From contig NZ_LJGT01000041.1 of NCBI RefSeq assembly GCF_001751365.1, forward strand, positions 861,045 through 925,044: 64,000 bases of DNA, read 5' to 3'. The translations under genes and the position numbers were made by a program. Source of the stretch: Streptomyces abyssalis. GTDB lineage: Bacteria; Actinomycetota; Actinomycetes; Streptomycetales; Streptomycetaceae. The notes beneath the pieces were generated by a model, which was given only the letters and a program-made list of their open reading frames with translations, was not told where the DNA came from and made no database searches. Of the stretch, positions 52,285-61,813 are shown in pieces; the first letter of the stretch is position 1; each line of letters opens with the position of its first letter.

Positions 52285-53672
52285 AGTCGTACAAGGTCTC
52301 CGTCTGGAAGCTCAGCACGAACCGAACCACCAAGAAGCCGACGTACCTCGTTCGTTGGGCAGTCGATGGTCGAACCTTCAGCGAATCGCACAAGACCAAG
52401 GCGCTCGCCGACCGGTTCAGAGCGAAGCTCCTTCGCGCGCTCGACAAGGGAGAACCCTTCGACACGGTCACAGGGCTTCCGGACTCACTTCGGGGCGGCA
52501 AGACAGCGCTGAGCCTGCTGGAGCTTGCAGTGAAGTATGTGGATCGCCGGTGGCCCAACGCTTCCGCGAAGCAGCGGGACAGCATGACCGATGCCCTGGC
52601 CGTCGCCGTGCCCGCTGTGACTACAGCTGTACGGGGCCGACCCGAACCGGCGCTGGTCCGACGGGCGCTGCGCTCCTACCTCCTCCCTACTCCGCGCCGT
52701 GAGCGGGAACGGCCGGAGGAAGTCGCTGCAGCTGTGCGATGGCTGGAGCGGGCCTCGCTACCGGTGGCGGAGTTGACGGAGATCGACCGAGTGCACGGAC
52801 TCGTGGACGCGCTCGGCCGGAAGCTCGACGGTAAGCCGGCGGCCAATCAGACCTATCGGCGTCGGCGGGCGGTCACGTACAACGCTCTTGCGTACGCCGT
52901 AGAGCTGGAGTTGCTGACCGCCAACCCGTTGGACAGGGCACGGCGGAAGCGAGAACAGCAACCGGTGCACGAGGTCGATAGCCGCGTGGTCGTCAATCCG
53001 CGGCAGGCGAGAGAACTCCTCATCGCTTGCACGTACGTCGGCGGTTTCGATCGTGCTGCGGGACGCCGCCTCCGGGCTTTCTTCGGCTGCCTCTACTACG
53101 CGGCTACTCGTCCGGGAGAGGCACTGGGACTGCGCCGTTCCGACTGCGAGTTGCCGACGACGGGTTGGGGGCGGATCACCGTGGAGGAGACGCGCCCTTC
53201 GGTCGGCAAGTCCTGGACGGACAGCGGCGAGGCGCACGACAGGCGGGGGCTCAAACAGCGCAGCCCCGGTGAGGTGCGGATAGTGCCGATACCGCCTCCG
53301 CTGGTGCGGATGCTGAATGAGCACCTGGAGGAGTTCGATACGGCTGAGGACGGCCGGATCTTCGCCAGTGAGCGAGGAAACGTCGTCGCCTCGTCCTCGT
53401 ACTACAGGGTTTGGCGGCAGGCGCGGGAGCTGGCCCTCATACCGGACCAGGTGTCGTCGGTGCTGGCGGCCAAGCCGTACGACCTGCGGCACGCCTGCGT
53501 CTCCCAGTGGCTCAACTCTGGTGTCTCGGCTCCGGAGGTCGCCCGACGAGCTGGCCACTCGGTGGAGGTCCTGCTCAAGATCTACGCCAAGTGCATCGAC
53601 GGCCAGGAAGCCGAGATGAACGACCGGATCATGAAAGGCCTCGGGGAGGACGAGCCCGAGGGAGATCATTAA
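52281..53672 (+). CDS. int: Site-specific tyrosine integrase
   Basis: 463 residues. An N-terminal arm-binding and core-binding part precedes the catalytic domain: R277 in YAATRPGEALGL, R403-H404 in PYDLRHACVSQWL, H426 in AGHSVEVL, and nucleophile Y435 in LLKIYAKC. The first His of the HxxR box is Tyr, as in many Streptomyces integrases. It catalyses recombination between attP and the tRNA-Arg attB. A strong terminator follows. Confidence 0.94.
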   Translation: MKSYKVSVWKLSTNRTTKKPTYLVRWAVDGRTFSESHKTKALADRFRAKLLRALDKGEPFDTVTGLPDSLRGGKTALSLLELAVKYVDRRWPNASAKQRDSMTDALAVAVPAVTTAVRGRPEPALVRRALRSYLLPTPRRERERPEEVAAAVRWLERASLPVAELTEIDRVHGLVDALGRKLDGKPAANQTYRRRRAVTYNALAYAVELELLTANPLDRARRKREQQPVHEVDSRVVVNPRQARELLIACTYVGGFDRAAGRRLRAFFGCLYYAATRPGEALGLRRSDCELPTTGWGRITVEETRPSVGKSWTDSGEAHDRRGLKQRSPGEVRIVPIPPPLVRMLNEHLEEFDTAEDGRIFASERGNVVASSSYYRVWRQARELALIPDQVSSVLAAKPYDLRHACVSQWLNSGVSAPEVARRAGHSVEVLLKIYAKCIDGQEAEMNDRIMKGLGEDEPEGDH

Positions 53673-53689
53673 GAAGCGCAATCCGTATT

Positions 53690-53725
53690 CGTCGAAAGCC
53701 CCGGCTTAGTTCGGGGCTTTCGACG
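53690..53725 (+). terminator. Terminator after the integrase
   Basis: Perfect 14-bp inverted repeat (53690-53703 and 53712-53725) with an 8-nt loop. It separates int from the glycosylase-like gene. Confidence 0.9.
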
Positions 53726-53776
53726 TATATGCGTACTTACCTGATTCTTGACTTGGCGACGGGGCATGCTCGCGGC

Positions 53777-54469
53777 ATGGAACCGTCTGACGCCGTCGTG
53801 AAACGCCTGCGTCCTCTCGTTGCTGCGCACGGCGATTGCAGCCAGGCCCCCGTACGCTTCAGGCCTGATACCTGGCGTCCATGGCTGAAGCCGCGTGGAC
53901 TCACGGCTGTGTTGGAGTGTGGGTCTCCTGGTCCGTCTCCGCGTGAACGCTTGATAGGCCGCCAGGATCTCGATGTACTCCGCGACGCCGTGCGCACCCA
54001 GGCTGACGGCCTCTGCGAGTTCTTCACCGCAGTCATGATCTGGGGCTCTGGCACCACGAACGGACGCGGTCCGCGGTACACCGAAATGGCCTTATGCGAT
54101 GCACGACTCCGCGGCACATTGGCACGCACCTGTGAGCTGGTGCGTGCTGGGGACCTGGTCGGTGCCTACCGCGCGTTTCGAGTAGCCGGGGTGGGCTCGC
54201 CGTTCTTTACGAAGTGGTTCGCTGCCGTGGACGACGGCTCGGGCATGGAGCGGGCGTTGATCCTGGACAGTCGTGTCTTCAACACGCTCAACGGGCTTGG
54301 CTGGGTGAGCTGGAAGGCGGCCGGCACGCGAACCAGAGCCGTGCGCTATGCCGCGTACGTTCACCAGATGCACTCATGGGCGCGAGCCCTCGACGTGGAC
54401 CCTTCGAGGCTGGAGTGGGTCATGTTCCATCTGAACGGCGAGGTGTCTCCCAAGAGCCCCGCACACTAG
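53777..54469 (+). CDS. OGG-fold DNA glycosylase-like protein at attR
   Basis: 230 residues. The pattern VGSPFFTKWFAAV, ALILDSRVFNTLNGLGW, and AYVHQMHSWARALDVDPSRL matches the family annotated as 8-oxoguanine DNA glycosylase OGG-fold, an HhH-GPD relative. A clear catalytic K/D pair was not assigned. ATG 53777 is preferred; ATG 53729 adds 16 residues with non-coding codon use and starts 3 bp after the terminator. Position beside attR suggests independently expressed cargo. Brig1 is an example of a DNA glycosylase acting in phage defence; relation to it is not claimed. Confidence 0.75.
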   Translation: MEPSDAVVKRLRPLVAAHGDCSQAPVRFRPDTWRPWLKPRGLTAVLECGSPGPSPRERLIGRQDLDVLRDAVRTQADGLCEFFTAVMIWGSGTTNGRGPRYTEMALCDARLRGTLARTCELVRAGDLVGAYRAFRVAGVGSPFFTKWFAAVDDGSGMERALILDSRVFNTLNGLGWVSWKAAGTRTRAVRYAAYVHQMHSWARALDVDPSRLEWVMFHLNGEVSPKSPAH

Positions 54470-54515
54470 GCTCTCCGCTCCCTTGAACAAGGGCCTGACC
54501 TGCCCCGAAGCCTTC

Positions 54516-54541
54516 CAAGATCATGACGCTATTACAACGTG
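54516..54541. repeat. Right inner direct repeat (candidate integrase arm site)
   Basis: 26 bp, 23 identical to 30919-30944, same orientation, 106 bp inside attR. Confidence 0.65.
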
Positions 54542-54646
54542 ATCACTGTCATGGGGCTGCTCCGAGCCGCATCTGCCTGCACACGCAACAACGCCCCGCA
54601 ACCAACATCCACGCTGGTCACAGGGCGTTTGGGTACTTCAGAAGGA

Positions 54647-54692
54647 GTACCCCCGGCAGGATTCGAACCTGCGCACACGGCTCCGGAGGCCG
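54647..54692. repeat. attR core (46 bp)
   Basis: Identical to 30809-30854. It forms the 3' portion of the intact tRNA-Arg gene, so integration preserves the tRNA. Confidence 0.95.
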
Positions 54693-54719
54693 TTGCTCTA
54701 TCCCCTGAGCTACGGGGGC
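54648..54719 (-). tRNA. tRNA-Arg (anticodon CCG)
   Basis: Reverse-strand cloverleaf: acceptor GCCCCCG with CGGGGGT, D-stem GCTC/GAGC, anticodon stem ACGGC/GCCGT with loop CTCCGGA (anticodon CCG), and T-arm GCAGG-TTCGAAT-CCTGC. CCA is not encoded. It is the integration site of the AICE. Confidence 0.96.
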
Positions 54720-54892
54720 TCGTCGCGCTGTGAGCGGCGACAGAAGGAACAGTACCAGCTCGGTGGTGCTGCACCGGAACCCCGTTTCCCGGGCCCGGAG
54801 TTCCGCCCGGGGGTTGCCGGAGGCCGCGGTCCGCAGGGGTGGAAAAGGGCAAAAGCCGGACGCCGGAGGAGGGGTGAGCCTAGGCTCTGTGT

Positions 54893-55348
54893 GTGCCAGG
54901 TATGTCCGGCCGGGTTCTTGTCGTGGACGACGACAACGTCATCCGGCAGCTGATCAAGGTCAATCTCGAGCTGGAAGGTTTCGAGGTGGTGACCGCTGCC
55001 GACGGTGTCGAGTGCCTCGACATCGTGCAGGGTGTCCGGCCGGATCTCGTCACGCTGGACGTCGCGATGCCCCGCCTCGACGGGCTGCGGACCGCCGAGC
55101 GGCTGCGCGCCGATCCCCGTACGCGCCATATCCCGGTCGCGATCGTCAGCGGCCACACGAAGGTCGACGGTGCGGACGGCGAGGAGCCGCCCGTCGACGC
55201 CCTCCTGGCGAAACCCTTCGAACCGTCCGAACTGGTCGCGATGGTGCGGCAGTTGACCGGCCGGACCGAGGGCCGCGAGGCGCGGCCCCCCGGCGGCGCG
55301 GACGATGCGGACGAACAGGAGCCGGCCCCTTGGCCGGCCGGCCGCTGA
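54893..55348 (+). CDS. Single-domain response regulator
   Basis: About 151 residues. REC domain: acidic pair VVDDDN, phospho-acceptor Asp in DLVTLDVAMPRLDG, Thr/Ser switch in AIVSGHT, and Lys in LLAKPF. No output domain; the tail is low complexity. ATG at 54902 is an alternative to GTG 54893. No kinase is adjacent. It is conserved in this position upstream of nrtL-lysA in Streptomyces. Confidence 0.88.
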   Translation: MPGMSGRVLVVDDDNVIRQLIKVNLELEGFEVVTAADGVECLDIVQGVRPDLVTLDVAMPRLDGLRTAERLRADPRTRHIPVAIVSGHTKVDGADGEEPPVDALLAKPFEPSELVAMVRQLTGRTEGREARPPGGADDADEQEPAPWPAGR

Positions 55349-55514
55349 CGCCCTCCGGACCGCCCCGCCCGCTCCGCGCGCCGAACGCACCGCGGTACCG
55401 CCGTCACCAGCGGTGACGGACGCACACTGCTCGCGCCCCCCGATGCGGCACCGCGCCCGCCCGGAGCGGAATCCGGTTCGCGCCGACCCACCCCCTCTCC
55501 CATACGCTTGCCCT

Positions 55515-56447
55515 GTGACACCCGCCCAGCTCTCCCGCACCGTGCTGCACGCAGTGCGCCGTGCCGCGGCGGAAGGCGAGCTGGGCGCGGCGCGGGGAAG
55601 CAGCGATCTGCCACAGCGGGTGACGGTCGAGTCGCCTCCGCGGCGTGGGCCGGGTGACTACGCGGTCAGTGTGGCCTTCCGTCTCGCCGGCCCTTCGGGC
55701 ATGGCGCCGTACGACGTCGCACGGGTGCTGCTGGCCAGGCTCGTGCGGCAGGACGGAATCCTCGCCGCGGAGATCGCGGGCGGCGGCTTCCTGAACGTCA
55801 CCCTCGACGACCGTGCGAGGGCCGAGCTCGTGGCGGAGCTGTCCCGCCCGGCCGGCTCCGCTCCCGGCAGCCCCGATCGCGACACCGCAGCCGCCGACAC
55901 CCCGGCCGCCGACACCCCCGCCGCGGACATCGCGCACTGGAGTGCCGCGACCGGTGACGCCCCGGCCGCTCTCGCCGTACGGACGGCGCAGGCGAGCCCT
56001 CTCTTCCGCGTGCAGTACGCACACGCGCGGGCGCGCGCGTACTCGCGTAACGCCCGTGACCTCGGGTTCCGCGGTGAACCGCACGCCTCGGCGGACGTCG
56101 GCCCCGAGCCGGAGACCGGAACGGAACCGGAGACCGGAACGGAACCGGACACCCGTCCCGGACAGGACGCCCGTGCCGTCTACGGATCCCGCGGTGCGGC
56201 CCTGCTCGCGCTGCTCGCGGATCACCGGCGGGTCAGTGAGCAGTCCGATCCCGCCGGCCACGCACGCCATCTAGTCGCGGTCGGCGACGCCTTCTTCGAC
56301 TTCCACGACCAGTGCCCGCCCCTGCCCAGGGGAGACGAGAAACCCGGGGCCGTCCACCGCGCCCGGCTGGCTCTCGTCGAAGCCACCGGGACGGTGCTGG
56401 CAGGCGGCCTGACCCAGCTCGGCGTAAGCGCGCCCGCGCATCTGTGA
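55515..56447 (+). CDS. nrtL: ArgS-related anticodon-binding protein NrtL
   Basis: 310 residues from GTG 55515. The N-terminus resembles the ArgS additional domain (TPAQLSRTVLHAVRRAA, PGDYAVSVAFRLAGPSGMAP) and the C-terminus is a DALR anticodon-binding domain (VQYAHARARAYSRNARDLGF, YEXXXFHDQCP-like DAFFDFHDQCPPL). The aminoacylation core (HIGH/KMSKS) is absent. Two repeated ETGTEP blocks lie between. It precedes lysA, as in other Streptomyces. Confidence 0.88.
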   Translation: MTPAQLSRTVLHAVRRAAAEGELGAARGSSDLPQRVTVESPPRRGPGDYAVSVAFRLAGPSGMAPYDVARVLLARLVRQDGILAAEIAGGGFLNVTLDDRARAELVAELSRPAGSAPGSPDRDTAAADTPAADTPAADIAHWSAATGDAPAALAVRTAQASPLFRVQYAHARARAYSRNARDLGFRGEPHASADVGPEPETGTEPETGTEPDTRPGQDARAVYGSRGAALLALLADHRRVSEQSDPAGHARHLVAVGDAFFDFHDQCPPLPRGDEKPGAVHRARLALVEATGTVLAGGLTQLGVSAPAHL

Positions 56448-56619
56448 GACCGGAGCAGACCCCGAGTCCATGTCCTCCGAGACACCGAGAGCCCTCCGGA
56501 ACCCCAGAGCCCTCCGAGAACCCCCAAGACTTCGTACACCGCAAAGGACCCACGATCAGCGTGAACACGAACACGGCTGTGAGCACCACGAACCGCCCCG
56601 GTGAGAGCGAGGCCACCGC

Positions 56620-58038
56620 ATGAGCCGCTCCGCGCACCCCGCAGGTCCCCGGCACGCCGACGTGCTGCCCGAGGGCCACTACACCGCGCCGCCCGCCGAC
56701 CTCAACGCGCTCGACCCCCGCGTCTGGCCGCAGACCGCCGGCCGCACACCTGCGGGCTCGGTCACCGTCGGCGGACTGGACGTGCGGGATCTGGCCGAGG
56801 AGTTCGGCACACCTCTCTACGTTCTCGACGAGGCCGACTTCCGTGCCCGCTGCCGGGCCTGGCGGGACGCCTTCGGCCCGGACGCCGACGTCTTCTACGC
56901 GGGCAAGGCCTTCCTCTCCCGCGCCGTCGTGCGCTGGCTGACAGAGGAGGGGCTCAATCTCGACGTCTGCTCCGGTGGTGAACTGTCCGTCGCGCTGGCC
57001 TCCGGCATGCCCCCCGAGCGGATCGCCCTGCACGGCAACAACAAGTCGTCGGCCGAGATCGAGCAGGCAGTCGAGGCCGGCGTCGGGCGGATCGTGCTGG
57101 ACTCCTTCCAGGAGATCGTCCGCGTGGCGCACATCGCCGACAGGCTCGGCAGGCGCCAGCCCGTCCAGATCCGCGTCACGGTCGGCGTCGAGGCGCACAC
57201 GCACGAGTTCATCGCGACGGCGCACGAGGACCAGAAGTTCGGGCTCGCCCTCACCGGAGGCACCGCAAAGCCGGAGGCCGGGGGAGGCCCGGCCGCCGAG
57301 GCCGTACGGCGCGTACTGAAGCTCGACAGCCTGCAACTGGTCGGCATCCACTCCCACATCGGCTCGCAGATCTTCGACACCTCGGGCTTCGAGGTCGCCG
57401 CGCACCGCGTCGTCGGACTGCTCGCCGACATCCGCGACGAGCACGGCCTGGAGCTGCCCGAGATCGACCTCGGCGGCGGCCTCGGCATCGCCTACACGCC
57501 CGAGGACGACCCGAGCGAGCCGCACGAGATCGCCGCCTCGCTCCGCGAGATCGTCGGCCGGGAGTGCCGGGGCGCCGGACTGGCCGTGCCGCGCCTCTCC
57601 GTCGAACCCGGCCGTGCGGTGGTCGGGCCCTCGGCCTGCACGGTGTACGAGACGGGCACGGTCAAGGAGCTGCCGGGGCTGCGTACGTACGTGAGCGTGG
57701 ACGGAGGAATGTCGGACAACGTCCGCACGGCGCTCTACGACGCGGAGTACAGCGTCTCGCTCGTCTCGCGGACCTCCGACGCCGAGCCCATGCTCTCCAG
57801 GGTCGTCGGCAAGCACTGCGAGAGCGGCGACATCGTCGTAAGGGACGCGTTCCTGCCGGCCGACCTGGCCCCCGGCGACCTGCTGGCCGTGCCGGCGACC
57901 GGCGCGTACTGCCGGTCGATGGCGAACAACTACAACCACGCGCTGCGGCCGCCGGTCGTCGCGGTGAAGGACGGGGAGGCGCGGGTGATCGTCCGGCGGG
58001 AGACGGAGGAGGATCTCCTGCGACTGGATGTCGGCTAG
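56620..58038 (+). CDS. lysA: Diaminopimelate decarboxylase
   Basis: 472 residues. PLP-dependent fold III enzyme: Schiff-base K96 in DVFYAGKAFLS, HGNNKS, GIHSHIGSQIFD, the phosphate loop EIDLGGGLGIAY, and active-site CESGDIVVRD. It converts meso-DAP to L-lysine. First of the aspartate-family genes here. Confidence 0.96.
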   Translation: MSRSAHPAGPRHADVLPEGHYTAPPADLNALDPRVWPQTAGRTPAGSVTVGGLDVRDLAEEFGTPLYVLDEADFRARCRAWRDAFGPDADVFYAGKAFLSRAVVRWLTEEGLNLDVCSGGELSVALASGMPPERIALHGNNKSSAEIEQAVEAGVGRIVLDSFQEIVRVAHIADRLGRRQPVQIRVTVGVEAHTHEFIATAHEDQKFGLALTGGTAKPEAGGGPAAEAVRRVLKLDSLQLVGIHSHIGSQIFDTSGFEVAAHRVVGLLADIRDEHGLELPEIDLGGGLGIAYTPEDDPSEPHEIAASLREIVGRECRGAGLAVPRLSVEPGRAVVGPSACTVYETGTVKELPGLRTYVSVDGGMSDNVRTALYDAEYSVSLVSRTSDAEPMLSRVVGKHCESGDIVVRDAFLPADLAPGDLLAVPATGAYCRSMANNYNHALRPPVVAVKDGEARVIVRRETEEDLLRLDVG

Positions 58039-58131
58039 CGAGACATTCGTCCCACATGTTGGAACGAGCGTGGAATCTCCGTACCCGTACGTGAGACTGA
58101 CAGCACAGGCAATGACGAGAGGCGAGGTCGG

Positions 58132-59424
58132 ATGATGCGTACGCGTCCGCTGAAGGTGGCGCTGCTGGGCTGTGGGGTCGTCGGCTCAGAGGTGGCACGC
58201 ATCATGACGACGCACGCCGATGATCTCGCCGCCCGCATCGGCGCCCCCGTGGAGCTCGCCGGCGTCGCGGTGCGCCGCCCCGACCGCGTACGCGAGGGCG
58301 TCGACCCGGCGCTGGTGACCACGGACGCCGCGGCACTCGCCCGGCGTGAGGACATCGACGTCGTCATCGAGGTCATCGGCGGCGTCGAACCGGCCCGCAA
58401 GCTCATCACCTCCGCCTTCGAGCACGGGGCGAGCGTCGTGACGGCGAACAAGGCCCTGCTCGCCGAGGACAGCCCCTCCCTCCACGAGGCCGCGGAGAAG
58501 GGTGGCAACGACCTCTACTACGAGGCGGCGGTGGCCGCGGCGATCCCGCTGGTACGGCCGCTGCGCGAGTCCCTGGCCGGCGACAAGGTCAACCGCGTCC
58601 TCGGCATCGTCAACGGCACCACGAACTTCATCCTCGACCGGATGGACTCCACCGGCGCCGGATACGGCGAGGCCCTGGACGAGGCCACCGCTCTCGGTTA
58701 CGCGGAGGCCGACCCCACCGCCGACGTCGAGGGCTTCGACGCCGCCGCCAAGGCCGCCATCCTCGCCGGCATCGCCTTCCACACCCGGGTCCGTCTCGAC
58801 GACGTGCACCGCGAGGGCCTCACCGAGATCACCGCCGCCGACATCGCCTCGGCGAAGCGCATGGGCTGCACGGTCAAGCTGCTCGCCATCTGCGAACGGG
58901 CGGCCGACGGCCGCTCGGTCACCGCACGCGTGCATCCCGCGATGATCCCGCTGAGCCATCCGCTCGCGGGCGTCCGCGAGGCCTACAACGCGGTGTTCGT
59001 GGAGTCTGACGCCGCGGGCCAGTTGATGTTCTACGGGCCGGGCGCCGGCGGCGCGCCCACGGCCTCAGCCGTGCTGGGCGACCTGGTGGCCGCCTGCCGG
59101 AACAAGCTCAACGGGTCGAAGGGGCCCGGCGAATCGGCGTACGCGCAGCTGCCGGTCTCGCCGATGGGCGACGTCGTCACGCGCTACCACATCAGCCTCG
59201 ACGTCGCCGACAAACCCGGCGTCCTCGCGCAGGTCGCCACCACTTTCGCGGAGCACGGCGTGTCGATCGACACCGTGCGCCAGCAGGGCAAGGACGGCGA
59301 CGCCTGGCTCGTGGTCGTCACGCACAGCGCGCCCGACGCGTCGCTGAGCGCGACCGTCGAGGCCCTGCGCGGCCTCGACACCGTGCGCGGCGTCGCCAGC
59401 ATCATGCGGGTCGAGGGCGAATGA
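58132..59424 (+). CDS. hom: Homoserine dehydrogenase with ACT domain
   Basis: 430 residues. NAD(P) fold VALLGCGVVGSEVARIM, catalytic region VNGTTNFILDRM and GYAEADPTADVEGFDAAAK, and a C-terminal ACT domain (YHISLDVADKPGVLAQVATT) for feedback by threonine. It makes homoserine from aspartate semialdehyde. A GAGGTCGG site precedes ATG 58132; ATG 58135 is also possible. Confidence 0.96.
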   Translation: MMRTRPLKVALLGCGVVGSEVARIMTTHADDLAARIGAPVELAGVAVRRPDRVREGVDPALVTTDAAALARREDIDVVIEVIGGVEPARKLITSAFEHGASVVTANKALLAEDSPSLHEAAEKGGNDLYYEAAVAAAIPLVRPLRESLAGDKVNRVLGIVNGTTNFILDRMDSTGAGYGEALDEATALGYAEADPTADVEGFDAAAKAAILAGIAFHTRVRLDDVHREGLTEITAADIASAKRMGCTVKLLAICERAADGRSVTARVHPAMIPLSHPLAGVREAYNAVFVESDAAGQLMFYGPGAGGAPTASAVLGDLVAACRNKLNGSKGPGESAYAQLPVSPMGDVVTRYHISLDVADKPGVLAQVATTFAEHGVSIDTVRQQGKDGDAWLVVVTHSAPDASLSATVEALRGLDTVRGVASIMRVEGE

Positions 59425-59455
59425 ACGGGACCCGGATACAGGGGAATCGAGGACA

Positions 59456-60544
59456 GTGACCACCATGGAAACCGCAGCACCCGCCACCTCCCGCCAGTGG
59501 CGCGGCGTCATCGAGGAGTACCGCGACCGGCTGCCCGTCGGTCCGCGGACGGCTCCCGTCACACTGCGCGAGGGCGGCACGCCGCTCGTACCGGCGCAGC
59601 TGCTCTCCGAACTCACAGGCTGCGACGTCCACTTGAAGGTCGAGGGCGCCAACCCGACCGGTTCCTTCAAGGACCGCGGCATGACGATGGCGATCACGCG
59701 GGCCAGGGAGGAGGGCGCGCAGGCCGTCATCTGCGCCTCCACGGGCAACACTTCGGCCTCCGCGGCCGCCTACGCGGTACGTGCGGGCATGGTCTGTGCC
59801 GTCCTGGTGCCGCAGGGGAAGATCGCGCTGGGGAAGATGGGTCAGGCGCTGGTGCACGGCGCCCAGATCCTCCAGGTGGAGGGCAATTTCGACGACTGCC
59901 TCACCCTCGCCCGCGGCCTGTCGGAGAAGTACCCGGTGGCGCTTGTCAATTCGGTCAACCCCGACCGTATCGAAGGCCAGAAGACGGCCGCCTTCGAGAT
60001 CGTCGACATGCTCGGGGACGCCCCCGACGTGCACGTCCTGCCGGTCGGCAACGCGGGGAACATCACCGCGTACTGGCGCGGATACAGCGAGTATCTGACC
60101 GGCGGTCCCGCGACGCGTGCGCCGCGCATGTGGGGCTACCAGGCGTCCGGCGCCGCGCCCATCGTGCGCGGTGAGCCGGTGAAGGACCCGAGCACGATCG
60201 CCACCGCCATCCGGATCGGCAACCCGGCGTCGTGGCAGCTCGCGGAGCGCGCCCGGGACGAGTCGGGCGGCTTCATCGACTCAGTGACGGACCGTCAGAT
60301 CCTGCGCGCCTACAAGCTCTTGTCGTCGCGCGAGGGGGTCTTCGTCGAACCGGCCTCCTCCGCTTCCGTCGCGGGGCTGCTCCAGGCGGCCGAACAGGGC
60401 AGGCTGGAGCCGGGCCAGCGGGTGGTCTGCACGGTCACCGGCAACGGCCTCAAGGACCCTGACTGGGCGGTCGCGGGCGCTCCACGGCCCGTGACGGTGC
60501 CGATCGACGCGGACGCCGCGGCGGAACGTCTGGGCCTGGCCTGA
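59456..60544 (+). CDS. thrC: Threonine synthase
   Basis: 362 residues from GTG 59456 (ATG 59465 alternative). PLP lysine in NPTGSFKDRGMTMA (K72), the SANTS-like CASTGNTSASAAAYA, and the phosphate loop PVGNAGNITAYW. It converts O-phosphohomoserine to threonine. 31 bp after hom. Confidence 0.96.
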   Translation: MTTMETAAPATSRQWRGVIEEYRDRLPVGPRTAPVTLREGGTPLVPAQLLSELTGCDVHLKVEGANPTGSFKDRGMTMAITRAREEGAQAVICASTGNTSASAAAYAVRAGMVCAVLVPQGKIALGKMGQALVHGAQILQVEGNFDDCLTLARGLSEKYPVALVNSVNPDRIEGQKTAAFEIVDMLGDAPDVHVLPVGNAGNITAYWRGYSEYLTGGPATRAPRMWGYQASGAAPIVRGEPVKDPSTIATAIRIGNPASWQLAERARDESGGFIDSVTDRQILRAYKLLSSREGVFVEPASSASVAGLLQAAEQGRLEPGQRVVCTVTGNGLKDPDWAVAGAPRPVTVPIDADAAAERLGLA

Positions 60545-60865
60545 CGGTTCGCCCGCGCCGGGAGCGGGAAGGCATCCTCTGGCCGGCGCGGCCGCCGGCA
60601 CGGGGACAGGTGGCAAGGGAGCGCGGAACCGCTTGCGACACGTATCGTGCGCCTCCCGTGCGCCCTGTGTCGCCACTGAACCTTCCTTCGATAGGCTTGT
60701 GTTCATCCCACTCCCCGTACGTACTCCGGGGCATCCCCTCGTCCTGTCAGGGAGGCCCCACCCGGTCCGCCGGGCCCGGGACGCACAGGGTCCGTGACCC
60801 TTCCGGCGCCCCTCGCCGCGGTCCATGGGAAATCGCGTCAACAATCCAAGGAGAGTCATCGGGAG

Positions 60866-61813
60866 ATGGCCGGTCCCGCGTTCCGCGCCGCGGCTGTCCG
60901 CGTGCGCGTTCCCGCCACCAGCGCCAACCTCGGCCCGGGCTACGACGCCCTGGGCCTCGCGCTCGGTCTCTACGACGACGTGGTCGTCCGGGTCGCCGAC
61001 TCCGGTCTGCATGTCGACATCGCGGGAGAAGGTGCCGAGACCCTGTCGCGGGACGAGGACCACCTGCTCGTGCGCTCTCTGCGTACGGCGTTCGACCTGC
61101 TCGGCGGTCAGCCGCGCGGCCTGGAGGTCGTCTGCGCCAACCGGATCCCGCACGGACGCGGCCTCGGCTCGTCCTCCGCCGCCATCTGCGCCGGGATCGT
61201 GGCCGCGCGTGCCGTCACGACCGGCGGCGAGGCCAGGCTCCACGACGCGGCGATGCTGGAGCTGGCCAGCGAGATCGAGGGCCATCCGGACAACGTCGCG
61301 GCCTGTCTCATGGGTGGCTTCACGCTGGCCTGGATGGACGCGGGAGCCGCCCGGGCGATCAGGATGGAGCCCGCGGAATCCGTCGTGCCTGTGGTCTTCG
61401 TACCCGCGAGGCCGTTGCCGACGGAGACGGCCCGGGGGCTGTTGCCCCGTCATGTCCCGCACGTGGACGCGGCGTTCAACACGGGCCGTGCCGCGCTGCT
61501 CGTGGAGGCGCTCACCAGGCGTCCCGAGCTGCTGCTGCCCGCGACGGAGGACCGGCTCCATCAGGAGTACCGCGCCCCGGCGATGAAGGAAAGCGTGGAA
61601 TTGGTGAACCGGTTGCGGGCGGACGGCGTCCCAGCTGTTGTCTCGGGTGCGGGCCCGACGGTGCTCGCGCTGCCCGAGGGCCACGGCGCCGGCGACAAGG
61701 TGGCTCAGCTCGCCGGCGAGCAGTGGACGGCGAACAGGCTGAGCCTCGACACCGCCGGAGCCAGCGTCCTGCCCCTGAAGGCGGACGGTGCGGACCGGAG
61801 CGCATCTCAGTGA
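60866..61813 (+). CDS. thrB: Homoserine kinase
   Basis: 315 residues from ATG 60866; in-frame ATG-like starts upstream add non-homologous residues. GHMP kinase motifs: VRVPATSANLGPGYDALGLA, ATP loop PHGRGLGSSSAAICAG, and C-terminal VSGAGPTVLAL. AAGGAG occurs 18 bp upstream and GGGAG directly before the start. It is about 320 bp after thrC. Confidence 0.95.
   Translation: MAGPAFRAAAVRVRVPATSANLGPGYDALGLALGLYDDVVVRVADSGLHVDIAGEGAETLSRDEDHLLVRSLRTAFDLLGGQPRGLEVVCANRIPHGRGLGSSSAAICAGIVAARAVTTGGEARLHDAAMLELASEIEGHPDNVAACLMGGFTLAWMDAGAARAIRMEPAESVVPVVFVPARPLPTETARGLLPRHVPHVDAAFNTGRAALLVEALTRRPELLLPATEDRLHQEYRAPAMKESVELVNRLRADGVPAVVSGAGPTVLALPEGHGAGDKVAQLAGEQWTANRLSLDTAGASVLPLKADGADRSASQ

Larger units (their letters stand above)
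30809..54692. mobile_element. Integrated AICE (pSAM2-like integrative and conjugative element)
   Basis: About 23.9 kb bounded by a 46-bp perfect direct repeat, the right copy lying within an intact tRNA-Arg(CCG) gene. It contains a tyrosine integrase, excisionase, RepSA-like initiator, FtsK-type translocase and GntR repressor, the standard AICE set, plus cargo with defence functions. The left junction lies 0.6 kb beyond the Mrp operon. Confidence 0.93.
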
